From assembly GCA_028285085.1 (NCBI GenBank), contig JANQQI010000126.1:39959-103958 (forward strand): a stretch of DNA of 64,000 nt, written 5' to 3'. A program made the position numbers and the translations under genes. This document shows, in pieces, positions 51,217 to 60,369 of this stretch (the first letter of the stretch is position 1; the number at the start of each line of letters is the position of its first letter). Source of the stretch: Saprospiraceae bacterium. Its GTDB lineage: Bacteria; Bacteroidota; Bacteroidia; Chitinophagales; Saprospiraceae. The notes below the pieces were generated by a model. That model ran no database searches. It had not been told where the DNA came from and saw only the letters and a program-made list of their open reading frames with translations.

Positions 51217-53025
51217 ATGACCAAGAATCCTGCAAACTTCATCAATAAAGATGTCCTCAAAGGCGGTGAATTCATCATCAAAGATGCCACCGCTGCTTCC
51301 ACTTTCATTCCAGAAGAGCTTAATGAAGAGCAACTCATGATCAAAGACATGTGCCTGGATTTTCTCCAAAACGAATTGGAGCCGGTACGTGAAAAAATTG
51401 AAAAACAAGAAGAAGGTGTTGCGCCTGCTCTTTTACAGAAAATGGGAGAACTGGGTTTGCTGGGATCTCATATGCCCGAGACCTACGGCGGAATGGAACT
51501 CGATACCAATACCAATACCTTGATCTGTGATGTACTCGGGCCTGCCGGTTCGTTCAGTACGACCTTCGCAGCGCACACGGGTATCGGTATGCTCCCGATC
51601 TTATATTTCGGTACCGATGCGCAAAAAGAAAAATACCTGCCGGGATTAATCAGTGGTGAAATGGCCGCTTCTTACTGTCTCACTGAACCTGGTTCAGGTT
51701 CTGATGCGCTTTCCGCTAAAACACGTGCGGACCTCACCCCGGACGGCAAGCACTACATTTTGAATGGGCAAAAAATGTGGATTTCCAATGCTGGATTTGC
51801 AGATATTTTCATCGTATTTGCGCAAGTGGACGGTGACAAGTTTACCGGTTTTATTGTAGAGCGCGATACGGAGGGCTTCACCCTCGGTGCTGAGGAAGAC
51901 AAGCTTGGGATCAAAGGCTCTTCTACTCGCCAAGTATTCTTTGAAAATGCCAAAATTCCCGCCGAAAATATTCTCGGTGAAATTGGCAAAGGTCACTTGA
52001 TTGCCTTCAATGTATTGAATATCGGACGCTTCAAATTATGCGTCTTATCTAATGGTGGTGCGAAGGAAAGCTTATCCTCCGGAATTCGCTACGCGAACGA
52101 GCGGGTGCAGTTTAAGCAACCTATTTCTAACTTCGGCGCCATCAAATATAAAATGGCAGAGCAAGCGATTCGCACCTTTGCTGTTGACAGCGCGCAGTAC
52201 CGCGTATCCAACCTGATGCAGGATAAAGTAAAAGCATTACGCGCCGAAGGCATGAGCTACGCCGAAGCGAAGCTAAAAGCCGCTGAGGAGTATGCCATTG
52301 AGTGTGCAATTTTGAAAGTAGCGGGTTCTGAGTCTCTGGATTATGTAGTTGATGAAACACTGCAGATTCACGGTGGAATGGGTTTCTCCGAAGAAGGCAC
52401 TGCGGCCCGTGCTTATCGCGATTCGCGTATTGCACGGATTTACGAAGGGACAAACGAGATTTGCCGCTTGTTGACCGTTGATATGTTACTCAAGCGGGCG
52501 ATGAAAGGCCGACTCGACATTGTCGGGCCAGCTTGGGCAGTACAAAAAGAACTCGCTTCTATGCCTGGCTTTGATCGCCCCGAAGGAAAATACGGCGAAG
52601 AGGCCAAAGCCTTGAAGGATTTCAAAAAGGTGGCTTTGATGGTAGCGGGAGCTGCAGCTAAGATGCAGATGGACGGCGAAATCAACTTAAAAGAGGAGCA
52701 GGAAATCCTGATGAACGTCGCTGACATTTTCATTGACATCTTCTTGGCAGAATCAACTTTGTTGCGCATCCAAAAGCTGGCGGAGATGGATAAAGCCATT
52801 GATCAGGAAATCTACGATGCGATTTTACAAGTGTTCTTTTCTGATGCCACATCACGCATCCACAAAAATGCAACGGACGCCCTCACTTCTTTTGCGGAAG
52901 GTGATTTGTTGAAAACCATGCTGATGGGACTCAAGCGTTTCACTAAATACCCTCCGGTGAATGTCAAATCAGCGCGTCGTAAAATCGCAGCCATTTTGAT
53001 TGAGAAAAACGAGTACTGCTTCTAA
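51217..53025 (+). CDS. Acyl-CoA dehydrogenase family protein (long, VLCAD-like)
   Basis: About 602 residues from the ATG at 51217; an upstream in-frame start at 51172 lies inside the promoter/operator and is rejected. FAD-dependent acyl-CoA dehydrogenase: MAASYCLTEPGSGSD and WISNAGFADIFIVFA (flavin contacts), ETLQIHGGMGFSEEGTAAR and RIYEGTNEICRLL, where the Glu of YEGTNEI is the usual catalytic base. A C-terminal extension of about 170 residues after the core is as in VLCAD/ACAD9-type enzymes. It catalyses the first step of fatty acid beta-oxidation, probably with long chains. It stands alone, under two matched operators. Confidence 0.92.
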   Translation: MTKNPANFINKDVLKGGEFIIKDATAASTFIPEELNEEQLMIKDMCLDFLQNELEPVREKIEKQEEGVAPALLQKMGELGLLGSHMPETYGGMELDTNTNTLICDVLGPAGSFSTTFAAHTGIGMLPILYFGTDAQKEKYLPGLISGEMAASYCLTEPGSGSDALSAKTRADLTPDGKHYILNGQKMWISNAGFADIFIVFAQVDGDKFTGFIVERDTEGFTLGAEEDKLGIKGSSTRQVFFENAKIPAENILGEIGKGHLIAFNVLNIGRFKLCVLSNGGAKESLSSGIRYANERVQFKQPISNFGAIKYKMAEQAIRTFAVDSAQYRVSNLMQDKVKALRAEGMSYAEAKLKAAEEYAIECAILKVAGSESLDYVVDETLQIHGGMGFSEEGTAARAYRDSRIARIYEGTNEICRLLTVDMLLKRAMKGRLDIVGPAWAVQKELASMPGFDRPEGKYGEEAKALKDFKKVALMVAGAAAKMQMDGEINLKEEQEILMNVADIFIDIFLAESTLLRIQKLAEMDKAIDQEIYDAILQVFFSDATSRIHKNATDALTSFAEGDLLKTMLMGLKRFTKYPPVNVKSARRKIAAILIEKNEYCF

Positions 53026-53055
53026 GACGGAAAATTTTATAGTTTGACATACACT

Positions 53056-53089
53056 AAAAGCCCTTTCCAATGTTTGGAAAGGGCTTTTT
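53056..53089 (+). terminator. Terminator of the acyl-CoA dehydrogenase gene
   Basis: AAAAGCCCTTTCCAA (53056-53070) and TTGGAAAGGGCTTTTT (53074-53089) form a 14-15-bp stem with a T run. Both flanks are A/T, so it may also work leftward. Confidence 0.88.
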
Positions 53090-53123
53090 CAGTTTCATAT
53101 GCTCGCATTTCGCATAAAACGAC

Positions 53124-53131
53124 TACTTTTG
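53124..53131 (+). promoter_or_regulatory. -7 element upstream of the cobalamin riboswitch
   Basis: TACTTTTG matches TANNTTTG. The -33 element is weak. The transcript would start near 53138, just before the aptamer. Confidence 0.45.
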
Positions 53132-53139
53132 CGGCGTGC

Positions 53140-53345
53140 TATACTGGTGGCCATTGTTTCACACTCTGGCCTTAAAAGGGAACCCGGTGTAATTCCGGGG
53201 CAGTCCCCGCTGCTGTAAGCTCCAGATCATAGCTCTTGGCACATTGCCACTCTTTCTATTTAGAAGGGGGAAGGCGTCAAGAGTGGAGTAAGCCAGAAGA
53301 CCTGCCAGTGATAGTAGTATCATTCGGGCTTTCGGAGGAAAAGCC
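53140..53345 (+). ncRNA. Cobalamin (B12) riboswitch
   Basis: The leader carries the conserved B12-box elements in order: AAAAGGGAACCCGGTG then AATTCCGGGGCAGTCCCCGC and TGCTGTAAGC (53174-53220), a variable arm, then AGTAAGCCAGAAGACCTGCC (from 53287) closing the core. A GGGCTTTCGGAGGAAAAGCC hairpin follows (53326-53345), as in the regulatory pseudoknot arm of this class. Binding of a cobalamin should switch off the downstream gene. The switch lies 140 bp before the DUF4465 gene. Confidence 0.93.
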
Positions 53346-53363
53346 AGAGCGGTAATCCTAATC

Positions 53364-53390
53364 AAGTCAAATGGCAACTACCATTGACTT
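53364..53390 (+). promoter_or_regulatory. Hairpin downstream of the riboswitch, possible expression platform
   Basis: AAGTCAAATGG pairs with CCATTGACTT (one bulge). No T run follows, so it is not a clear terminator; it may take part in switching or be an antisequestering stem. It lies about 95 nt before the ATG. Confidence 0.35.
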
Positions 53391-53485
53391 AGTATGCCTT
53401 CTTATTTGCAGGTGTACACTGCGTTTACAATGCTCTCCCCTTCCTTGCCCTTTATTTTATCACCCAATTGTAAACGTATTGCAAC

Positions 53486-54460
53486 ATGAAACAACTGTTT
53501 ACCACTTTTCTTTGTTTAGCTACACTAAGTCTATCCATGGCCCAAACGGTCGCTGATTTTGAAAACTTCAACTTAATGCCCGATGAGCACATTAACGATG
53601 CGGGCAACGATGCGGGTTTTACCTCCGGTAATATCTTTTTACCCAACTCCTTTGAGTCCTTCCCCAATTTTGATGCTTGGTCCGGCTGGGCCATTTCTAG
53701 TGAAACCGACACCGAAACACCAGGTTTCATGAATCAGTTTAGTGCCGTCACCGGCAGTGGTTATGATAATTCAACCTCTTATGCGCTTTTTTTCTCCTAT
53801 GGCCCAAACACGCTTCACTTACAAGGTGATGCTGCCGGTGGTGGCGTAGAAGGTATGTATATTACCAATGGGACCTATGCCTACCTAAGCATGATGGAAG
53901 GCGACGATTTTGCCAAAAAATTTGGAGGAACCTCCGGCAATGATCCTGATTATTTCTACATTACTTTCAAAGCCTACCTCAACGGCGAGCTAGGTACAGA
54001 TAGTATCAATTTCTATCTAGCGGATTATCGTTTTGATAATAACGATGAGGATTATATTATTGATGACTGGACCTATCTAGATCTCAGTTCACTCGGTAAC
54101 GCGGATAGCTTATATATCGATTTGTTCTCCAGTGATGCTGGACAAGCGGGGATCAATACCCCGGCCTACTTTTTTATCGACAATGTCACGACATTAGATA
54201 TGCCCGTTAGTACCAGTGAGTTAGTGCAATTTGATTTTCAGCTGGCGCCCAACCCCGCTCACGACTGGCTCAATATCCGTTGGAATGAAAATGGTCCGGC
54301 GACTTTCCGCCTGTTAGATCCTTTGGGACGTTCTGTCCAAACGGGTCAGCTCAATAGTGGTATTAATCATTTTGATATCGCCACTTTGCCCGCAGGGATG
54401 TATTTCGTGGAGATTAGCCATCAATCTAATCGACAAACGGTATCCCTGGTGAAGCGGTAA
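53486..54460 (+). CDS. DUF4465 secreted protein with T9SS type A domain, under a B12 riboswitch
   Basis: A 324-residue exported protein: signal peptide (1-19, ending LSMAQ), a DUF4465 domain (about 25-240; FENFNLMPDEHINDAGNDAG, WSGWAISSETDTETPGFMNQF, FYITFKAYLNGELGTDSINFYLADY, AYFFIDNVTT) and a type A T9SS sorting domain (about 250-324; APNPAHDWLNIRW ... AGMYFVEIS). DUF4465 genes in Bacteroidota repeatedly follow cobalamin riboswitches beside BtuB-type receptors, and related surface proteins bind corrinoids. Here it is the only gene in the riboswitch transcript, before a terminator. Its likely job is corrinoid capture at the surface. Confidence 0.85.
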   Translation: MKQLFTTFLCLATLSLSMAQTVADFENFNLMPDEHINDAGNDAGFTSGNIFLPNSFESFPNFDAWSGWAISSETDTETPGFMNQFSAVTGSGYDNSTSYALFFSYGPNTLHLQGDAAGGGVEGMYITNGTYAYLSMMEGDDFAKKFGGTSGNDPDYFYITFKAYLNGELGTDSINFYLADYRFDNNDEDYIIDDWTYLDLSSLGNADSLYIDLFSSDAGQAGINTPAYFFIDNVTTLDMPVSTSELVQFDFQLAPNPAHDWLNIRWNENGPATFRLLDPLGRSVQTGQLNSGINHFDIATLPAGMYFVEISHQSNRQTVSLVKR

Positions 54461-54508
54461 TTAACATTGAATTAAAACAGCGATAACTTCTTGATTTTCT
54501 GTTCGAAT

Positions 54509-54550
54509 AAAATGGTTTGGCATTTGATACACGTGCCAAACCATTTTTAT
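54509..54550 (+). terminator. Terminator of the DUF4465 gene
   Basis: AATGGTTTGGCA (54511-54522) and TGCCAAACCATT (54534-54545) make a 12-bp perfect stem followed by a T-rich tract. Confidence 0.85.
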
Positions 54551-54701
54551 TTTTATCCACTCGTTTAATAATAAATTAATAATCTCCCCAAATCCTTTGC
54601 GAGGATTTAATATCGGTTCAACCATAATTTACAATCGTCATCTAATTTTAATGTGTCATTATAATCTATTCTTATAAGAACCCTTTTAACACGTTAAAAT
54701 T

Positions 54702-56624
54702 ATGAACAAAACCTTAACCATTCTGCTTGGTTTGATGCTCTGCTTTGGTAGCGCTTCTGCCCAGCTGATGTTTGACGAAACGATCGAGGTCCCAACTGGT
54801 TACACTCCTACCGAAGTAGTTATGCCTCCTTCTCCTCTTGATGTACAAGTACTATTTGTTGGTGGTGTTGATATTGTACAAGCACCTGCTACTTATGGTA
54901 ATCCTGCTGGTCCTGCCATCGCTAAGGAATGGCACGATTTCATTGGTTTCACCCCTGATAATACCGGCCAAAGCTTGGGTTGGGTTTCTGTCAACCACGA
55001 GATGATCTACCAAGATGATCGCCTTGGTGATGGTGGTGGAATGACGGTATTCCGCGTTGCCCGCGAGCAAGACGGTACACTGAAAGTTATTGATCAAACA
55101 CTCGATGATGGCCGTCAGGGTAAATTCTTCGGTGTTGATTTCGCTAACACCGTTGGTGAAACGGGTATGAACTGTGGTGGTATTACTTCTACTGCTGATG
55201 GTCGTATCTGGACTGCTGAAGAGTGGTTCCGTAGCGACAACGCATCGATCAACAATGGTCGCTTCCGTACGCCAACCAGCGGTTCTTGGTTCCCAAAAGC
55301 ACCTGGCTCATCTCCAAATCAAGGGGTACGTGATACCGCTGACTACACGATTTCTTCCGACATTGACGGTTGGGACGGCGTTACTTTGAAGAAGTACGAG
55401 AACTTCAACTGGATGGTAGAAATCGATCCTCGTCAGGCGGTAGCGCTTCGTAAGCAGTACAACTGGGCGCGTCAGCCATTTGAAGGTGGTGCGATTGAGC
55501 CTTCTAACAAAATCGTTTACCTTGGTCCTGATGCTACACCAGGTTTCCTGGGTATGTTCGTGGCACAAACACCGGGTGATTTCACAAAAGGTACCTTGTT
55601 TGTCTACAAGCATGACAAGCCAGGTTACAACTGGGTGCCAATCTGGGAAGATGGCTACGAAATGAATCACGCTAACCTAGCCATTGAAAAAGGCGCGACG
55701 ATGTTTAACCGTATCGAGTGGATTGCTTTGGACCCACTGAATAGTGCGGTTTACTTCACTGAAACTGGTCGTGATTTTCCAGGTACACGTTGGGAAGGCG
55801 CAAACGCAGCTGGTGCTGTACACGATCCTTACCACATCCAGCGTGCACAGTCTTTGGGCTTAAGCTCTCCAAACGATCCTGACTACCCTGATTTCTACGG
55901 ACGTATTTGGAAGTATGATCCAGTAGCTGACACGGCTTATGTCTACCTCGAAGGTGGTCCTTTCTTTGAAAACAGTCCTACAGAAGCAGACTATCCAGAT
56001 GTACACTTGAGTAATCCTGATGGTTTGAACGTGATCCGTATCCAAGACCGTAGCTTCCTTGTAATCTGTGAAGATTTGAATGGTACGTCTTTCGGTCGTA
56101 CACCTGCCGGTGTAAGCAACCGTACCTGCGAATTGTTCTTGCTTGACTTGAGCCTCGACAATCCAACTTTGGATGATTTGATCCGTTTGGCAGTTGTTCC
56201 TGCCGGTTCAGAGGTCACTGGTGCTCAGCCAACTTCTGATGGCAAAACATTGCTCGTTAACGTTCAGCACCCAAATAGCACGAATCCATTCCCATGGAAT
56301 CACTCTTTGACTTTGGCGATCAACGGTTTCGATCAATTGGAGTATGACAACTTCAACAGCAGCAACCCATTCGAAAACATGATCCAGGAAGGTGAGATCG
56401 AAGCAGAAACTTCTCGCACCAGCGAGGCTTTCGAAGTTTTCCCTAATCCTTCTACTCGTACGGTATTCCTGAATCAAACAACTGATGTTGCAGTTTACGA
56501 TTCTAATGGCAAGCGTATCTTGGTAAAACGTAACACCAATCAAGTAGATGTTTCTTACTTGGATCCTGGTTTTTACTTTATTCAGAATGCTGAAGGTGAA
56601 ATCCTGAAGCTTTCTGTTCAGTAA
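54702..56624 (+). CDS. PhoX-like phosphatase (DUF839) with T9SS type A domain
   Basis: A 640-residue secreted protein. Signal peptide (1-20), then a PhoX-type beta-propeller (about 25-555): WVSVNHEMIYQDDR, CGGITSTADGRIWTAEEWF, ALDPLNSAVYFTETGRD, DGLNVIRIQDRSFLVICEDLNG and EVTGAQPTSDGKTLLVNVQHP. A type A T9SS domain ends it (about 565-640). PhoX enzymes are calcium/iron phosphatases that release phosphate from organic esters. Codon use is strikingly biased (CGT for Arg, GGT for Gly, GAC/AAC), unlike its neighbours, as for very highly expressed genes. An inverted repeat TTTTAAC-AC-GTTAAAA (54684-54699) lies directly before the ATG. A terminator follows. Confidence 0.85.
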   Translation: MNKTLTILLGLMLCFGSASAQLMFDETIEVPTGYTPTEVVMPPSPLDVQVLFVGGVDIVQAPATYGNPAGPAIAKEWHDFIGFTPDNTGQSLGWVSVNHEMIYQDDRLGDGGGMTVFRVAREQDGTLKVIDQTLDDGRQGKFFGVDFANTVGETGMNCGGITSTADGRIWTAEEWFRSDNASINNGRFRTPTSGSWFPKAPGSSPNQGVRDTADYTISSDIDGWDGVTLKKYENFNWMVEIDPRQAVALRKQYNWARQPFEGGAIEPSNKIVYLGPDATPGFLGMFVAQTPGDFTKGTLFVYKHDKPGYNWVPIWEDGYEMNHANLAIEKGATMFNRIEWIALDPLNSAVYFTETGRDFPGTRWEGANAAGAVHDPYHIQRAQSLGLSSPNDPDYPDFYGRIWKYDPVADTAYVYLEGGPFFENSPTEADYPDVHLSNPDGLNVIRIQDRSFLVICEDLNGTSFGRTPAGVSNRTCELFLLDLSLDNPTLDDLIRLAVVPAGSEVTGAQPTSDGKTLLVNVQHPNSTNPFPWNHSLTLAINGFDQLEYDNFNSSNPFENMIQEGEIEAETSRTSEAFEVFPNPSTRTVFLNQTTDVAVYDSNGKRILVKRNTNQVDVSYLDPGFYFIQNAEGEILKLSVQ

Positions 56625-56650
56625 ATACATATTTCTCCTTGATTCAATGC

Positions 56651-56687
56651 AGCAGTGACCTCCCGTTCGGGATGTCACTGCTCTTTT
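56651..56687 (+). terminator. Terminator of the PhoX-like gene
   Basis: AGCAGTGAC (56651-56659) and GTCACTGCT (56674-56682) enclose a second small stem around a TTCG turn, then CTTTT. It separates the phosphatase gene from the peroxidase gene. Confidence 0.85.
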
Positions 56688-56776
56688 AAGGAATCAGTTC
56701 AAAATGTGATGCGGCTAGCTATTGGAGCCTTCAACCGCATCATCAATAGTCAGTCTTCTCCTCAATTTCGGGCATT

Positions 56777-58726
56777 ATGAAAAAGTCTCTCTTCATTTTT
56801 AGTTTTCTTATTTTATCTCTGGGTAGCTTGCACTTCATTAGCTTCACGACCACCGCTTCTACCGAAGCTTTGCAGCACGTCCAGCAACAATTTTATACTG
56901 GCCTTGATGGCTTGACCCTAGCTATTGACCAATACCAGCGCGTGGCCAAGTCCTTTGCGCAAAAAGAAAGTTCTCTCGAAGCATTACAAACCGCCCATCT
57001 CGCGACGCGATTAGCCTTCAAGGAGGTGGAATACCTCCTTGAATATTACGACCACGGTAGTGTTAAAAGACACCTCAATGGTCCTCCCCTTCCGAGCGTG
57101 GAGCCAAAGGTACCCGAAGTGATTGAAATCCAGCCCGTAGGATTACAAGTATTGGACGAGCATGTTTTTGGTGATGATCCAACGGCAGATATCCAAGATA
57201 TTCTGGAATTATTGGAAGGATTAGAAAAAGATTTTCAAAATATATACAACTATCAAAAGCGTATTCATCTGGATCACAGGCATATCTTCGAAGCCAGTCG
57301 TGAAGAATTGGTACGTATTTTCACTCTGGGTGTCACAGGTTTCGATACCCCGGGTTCAGGACATGCACTACCCGAAGCACGTCAAGCCATTAAAAGTCTT
57401 GAAAAAGCCCTTTCCTCTTATTTCGATCTACTCGCCATCGACCAGCCGGAGTTAGTGACCGAAGTCCAACAACTCTTTGTAGAAGCGGCGGAAGTCTTGC
57501 AAGGTGATTTTAATGATTTTGATCGGCTTACCTTTTTAAAACAATATATCAATCCATTATACGCGCGTACATATCAGATGCACCGAGCGCTGAATATTGA
57601 AACGGTAGAAGAAACCAATCCTCAACCTCAGGCAACGAACTACCACGCTCAAAATATTTTTGATCAGGATTTTTTAAATAAAGAGTTTTACGCCAATATT
57701 GATTACGATCACCCTTTGGCCGACCAACGTATCGAACTGGGTCGTCTGCTCTTTTTTGACCCGATTCTATCTAGCGATAATAGGCGGTCATGTGCCTCTT
57801 GTCACGATCCTGCCAAGGCATTTACGGACGGATTACCCAAAAGTCTGGCTGCTAATGGCAGTGGACACATTAAACGCAATTCTCCAACCCTCATTAATGC
57901 CGTCTACGCCGAACGTTATTTCTATGACTTGCGCGAGCCCAATTTAGAGCGCCAAATCAAGCACGTCATCATGGATAGCCTGGAGTTCGCCACTGACTTT
58001 TTCACCATCATCGAAAAGCTGCAACAAAGTCAAGGCTACCAAGATTTGTTCACAACAGCTTATCCTGAATTTCCCAGTTACCAGCTATCTAAGTGGTCGA
58101 TCTCTGATGCGCTGGCCAGCTACGTCGGTAGCTTAACTGCTTTCAATAGCCCCTTTGATCGCTACGTCCGCGACGAAATTGAGGACATCAGTCCCGAGGT
58201 CAAACGCGGCTTCAATCTCTTTATGGGTAAAGCGACTTGTGGAACTTGCCATTTTGCGCCAACCTTTAGCGGCACCGTGCCGCCTCACTACGATGAAAGC
58301 GAATCTGAAATTCTCGGCGTTCCGGCTATCGCGGATACGGTAGATACTTATGTCGATGAGGATTGGGGGCGTTACGCCAGCTATCGTCCGATTGACCAAG
58401 CACCGTTTTACATTTTCTCTTTCAAAACGACTACCGTGCGTAATGTCGGGCATACTGCGCCTTACATGCATAACGGCGTCTATCAATCTCTCGAAGAAGT
58501 CATCGATTTTTACAATCGCGGAGGCGGTGTAGGCCTTGGTTTTGATTTGCCTTATCAAACTCTCCCACCGAATGAGCTAGAACTTACGGCGCAAGAAACG
58601 CAGGATTTAGTGCAATTCATGGAAGCCTTAAACGAAGATGTGTCCGTGTATAAAATCCCGGAGAGCTTACCTGCTTTCGAGCAAAAGCCGGAGTGGAACC
58701 AGCGCGTTATTGGAGGAGAATACTAG
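56777..58726 (+). CDS. Di-heme cytochrome c peroxidase-like protein with a helical N-terminal domain
   Basis: A 649-residue exported protein. After a signal peptide (about 1-27), residues 30-280 form an all-helical domain that vaguely resembles imelysin-type domains (LAFKEVEYLLEYYDHGSVKR). Residues 300-649 form a MauG/CcpA-type di-heme domain with two heme c sites: Cys339-Ala-Ser-Cys-His and Cys488-Gly-Thr-Cys-His, plus the NSPTLINAVYAERYFYDLR segment and VRNVGHTAPYMHNGVY near the second heme. It would reduce peroxide or oxidise a partner in the periplasm. It follows the PhoX-like gene by 152 bp, beyond a terminator. Confidence 0.85.
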   Translation: MKKSLFIFSFLILSLGSLHFISFTTTASTEALQHVQQQFYTGLDGLTLAIDQYQRVAKSFAQKESSLEALQTAHLATRLAFKEVEYLLEYYDHGSVKRHLNGPPLPSVEPKVPEVIEIQPVGLQVLDEHVFGDDPTADIQDILELLEGLEKDFQNIYNYQKRIHLDHRHIFEASREELVRIFTLGVTGFDTPGSGHALPEARQAIKSLEKALSSYFDLLAIDQPELVTEVQQLFVEAAEVLQGDFNDFDRLTFLKQYINPLYARTYQMHRALNIETVEETNPQPQATNYHAQNIFDQDFLNKEFYANIDYDHPLADQRIELGRLLFFDPILSSDNRRSCASCHDPAKAFTDGLPKSLAANGSGHIKRNSPTLINAVYAERYFYDLREPNLERQIKHVIMDSLEFATDFFTIIEKLQQSQGYQDLFTTAYPEFPSYQLSKWSISDALASYVGSLTAFNSPFDRYVRDEIEDISPEVKRGFNLFMGKATCGTCHFAPTFSGTVPPHYDESESEILGVPAIADTVDTYVDEDWGRYASYRPIDQAPFYIFSFKTTTVRNVGHTAPYMHNGVYQSLEEVIDFYNRGGGVGLGFDLPYQTLPPNELELTAQETQDLVQFMEALNEDVSVYKIPESLPAFEQKPEWNQRVIGGEY

Positions 58727-58789
58727 AGCAATTGAACTGTTTAACCGGAAAATTACTGAGGCTGCAAGATCAGGTTTGGGCGATCCAGG

Positions 58790-60283
58790 CTATCGCTTGA
58801 TACGGTCCAAACCTGCTTTTGCCTTTTGATGTAAGCTATTGCGATAAGTCTGGGGGCGCATCTCAAGACATTGCTCGAAATAACGGCCTGCTTCGTCCAA
58901 CTGTCCCTGAGACTCCATGATAATTCCGATTTGCAGAGCGGCGTTGCAGGCGTAGAACCAGCGTTCGGAGCGCCCCTGATCGATGGTGATGCGATAATGG
59001 GCAACCGCTTCGTCAAGACGCCCGAGCTTGTGGGTGACGCGACCAAGGCGGTAGGTATATTCCAGCGCAAAAGCTTTGCGCTCAAAACGATTTACTGATT
59101 CATTTTGTAGCACCTCATACGCGCGCTGATAATAGCCGCCATCAAACAGAAGGCGGGCCCGCAGAAGACTCGGATGAGGCAATTGCCCCGATTCTGCTTC
59201 ACGTTCGGCATGCTCATCTCCATCAATGACTTTTGCACCACGTTTTTGACAGGCTTTCATCCAACGGCGGTACGCCGCTTCATCACCTTGCAAGAAATGA
59301 AACCACGCTAATTTTTGACAAGCGAGCTTAATATAATTTTGTCCACGAAATCGATCAAGATAACGTTCAAAGTAACGATCTGCGTCCGCATCGAGGCGGT
59401 GTAGCTTAGCTAGCCCCAATAGATAATCTAAGTATGGAAAAGGTAGATAAACCTCTCCGCTCGGGCGCTGCTCGAGTAGTTGGATGGCTTCATCATTTCG
59501 GCCGGCACGCATCGCGACATTAACCAATACAAAGCAAGCCAATGGATTTGCGCGTGGATTTAAGACGCCAGAGTGGACCATTTCCCAAGCCTCAGCTTCT
59601 TGGTTTTTGAGATACATCAGCAAGAAAGCATACATCACTAGAGTCTCTTCCTCAAAGATGAAGTCATTTTGCTTGGCATAATCGAGTACTTCCTGAATCT
59701 CCCGACGCCCCTGTTCAATCGTCCCTTGCATGCCACCGAGCACCTTCACCCCCCATTTGTAATTATCTGGTATCGTTCCAATGATGGCGTGCAAAATACC
59801 CAGGCTCTTTTTATTGGCAACAAAATTTGGGTACTTCTTTTGATTGCGGGTGAGTTGTTTATACGCTGCTTTGACTTCCGAAAATGCGGTAAAATACTCT
59901 TCAAACTTCAAGCGAGCCAACGCCCATTGCAATTTGATTTCAGCCTGGGTGTAGAGATAATACGGTGAGTTGCGATCGCCTTGCGCTAATTTTTCAAGGC
60001 GGTAGGCTTTATTGCGTTCCAGCTGCCGAAATTCTGCCTCATTTTCATTAATGAAGATGGTAAAAAAGTCAATGTAGTTTTCGATGTGATAGACAATCAG
60101 ATTGTCCGGATCCTCGTACTTGATGCGGAAGAGTAACGTACGAGCTTCTTCAAAGCGCAGACTGATTACTTTTTCGTATGCTTCCCGAGCAGCCGGCGTG
60201 AATTCATAGCGTCCTTCTGCTGCGAGGCCGGTGAGTAATAGACAACACCAGATGATAAGGAAGAGAGGACGTAATTGATGCAT
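58790..60283 (-). CDS. Exported tetratricopeptide-repeat protein
   Basis: About 497 residues from the ATG at 60283, where MHQLRPLFLIIWCCLLLTGLA gives a signal peptide (the frame opens at 60313). The rest is alpha-helical TPR-type sequence (about 30-497), with YYLYTQAEIKLQWALARLKFE, NDEAIQLLEQRPSGEVYLPF and LGRLDEAVAHYRITIDQGRS. The early block IVYHIENYIDFFTIFINENE is typical of a Bacteroidota-specific TPR family with no known role. No catalytic motif. It converges with the peroxidase gene (63-bp gap, no obvious terminator) and ends the leftward group with the Nif3 and zinc-ribbon genes. Confidence 0.75.
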   Translation of the reverse strand: MHQLRPLFLIIWCCLLLTGLAAEGRYEFTPAAREAYEKVISLRFEEARTLLFRIKYEDPDNLIVYHIENYIDFFTIFINENEAEFRQLERNKAYRLEKLAQGDRNSPYYLYTQAEIKLQWALARLKFEEYFTAFSEVKAAYKQLTRNQKKYPNFVANKKSLGILHAIIGTIPDNYKWGVKVLGGMQGTIEQGRREIQEVLDYAKQNDFIFEEETLVMYAFLLMYLKNQEAEAWEMVHSGVLNPRANPLACFVLVNVAMRAGRNDEAIQLLEQRPSGEVYLPFPYLDYLLGLAKLHRLDADADRYFERYLDRFRGQNYIKLACQKLAWFHFLQGDEAAYRRWMKACQKRGAKVIDGDEHAEREAESGQLPHPSLLRARLLFDGGYYQRAYEVLQNESVNRFERKAFALEYTYRLGRVTHKLGRLDEAVAHYRITIDQGRSERWFYACNAALQIGIIMESQGQLDEAGRYFEQCLEMRPQTYRNSLHQKAKAGLDRIKR

Positions 60284-60369
60284 TTTCGGAAATCGGGTAA
60301 AAAAATGAGCCATCTCGTTGATTCGAAATGACTCATTTAGTGTTTTATTAAGAGGTCGAAATGGTGATG

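Noticed and set aside
54600..54700. Possible Pho box upstream of the PhoX-like gene
   Set aside because: Two GTCAT elements are 18 bp apart, not the 11- or 22-bp spacing of PhoB sites, so the match is not convincing.
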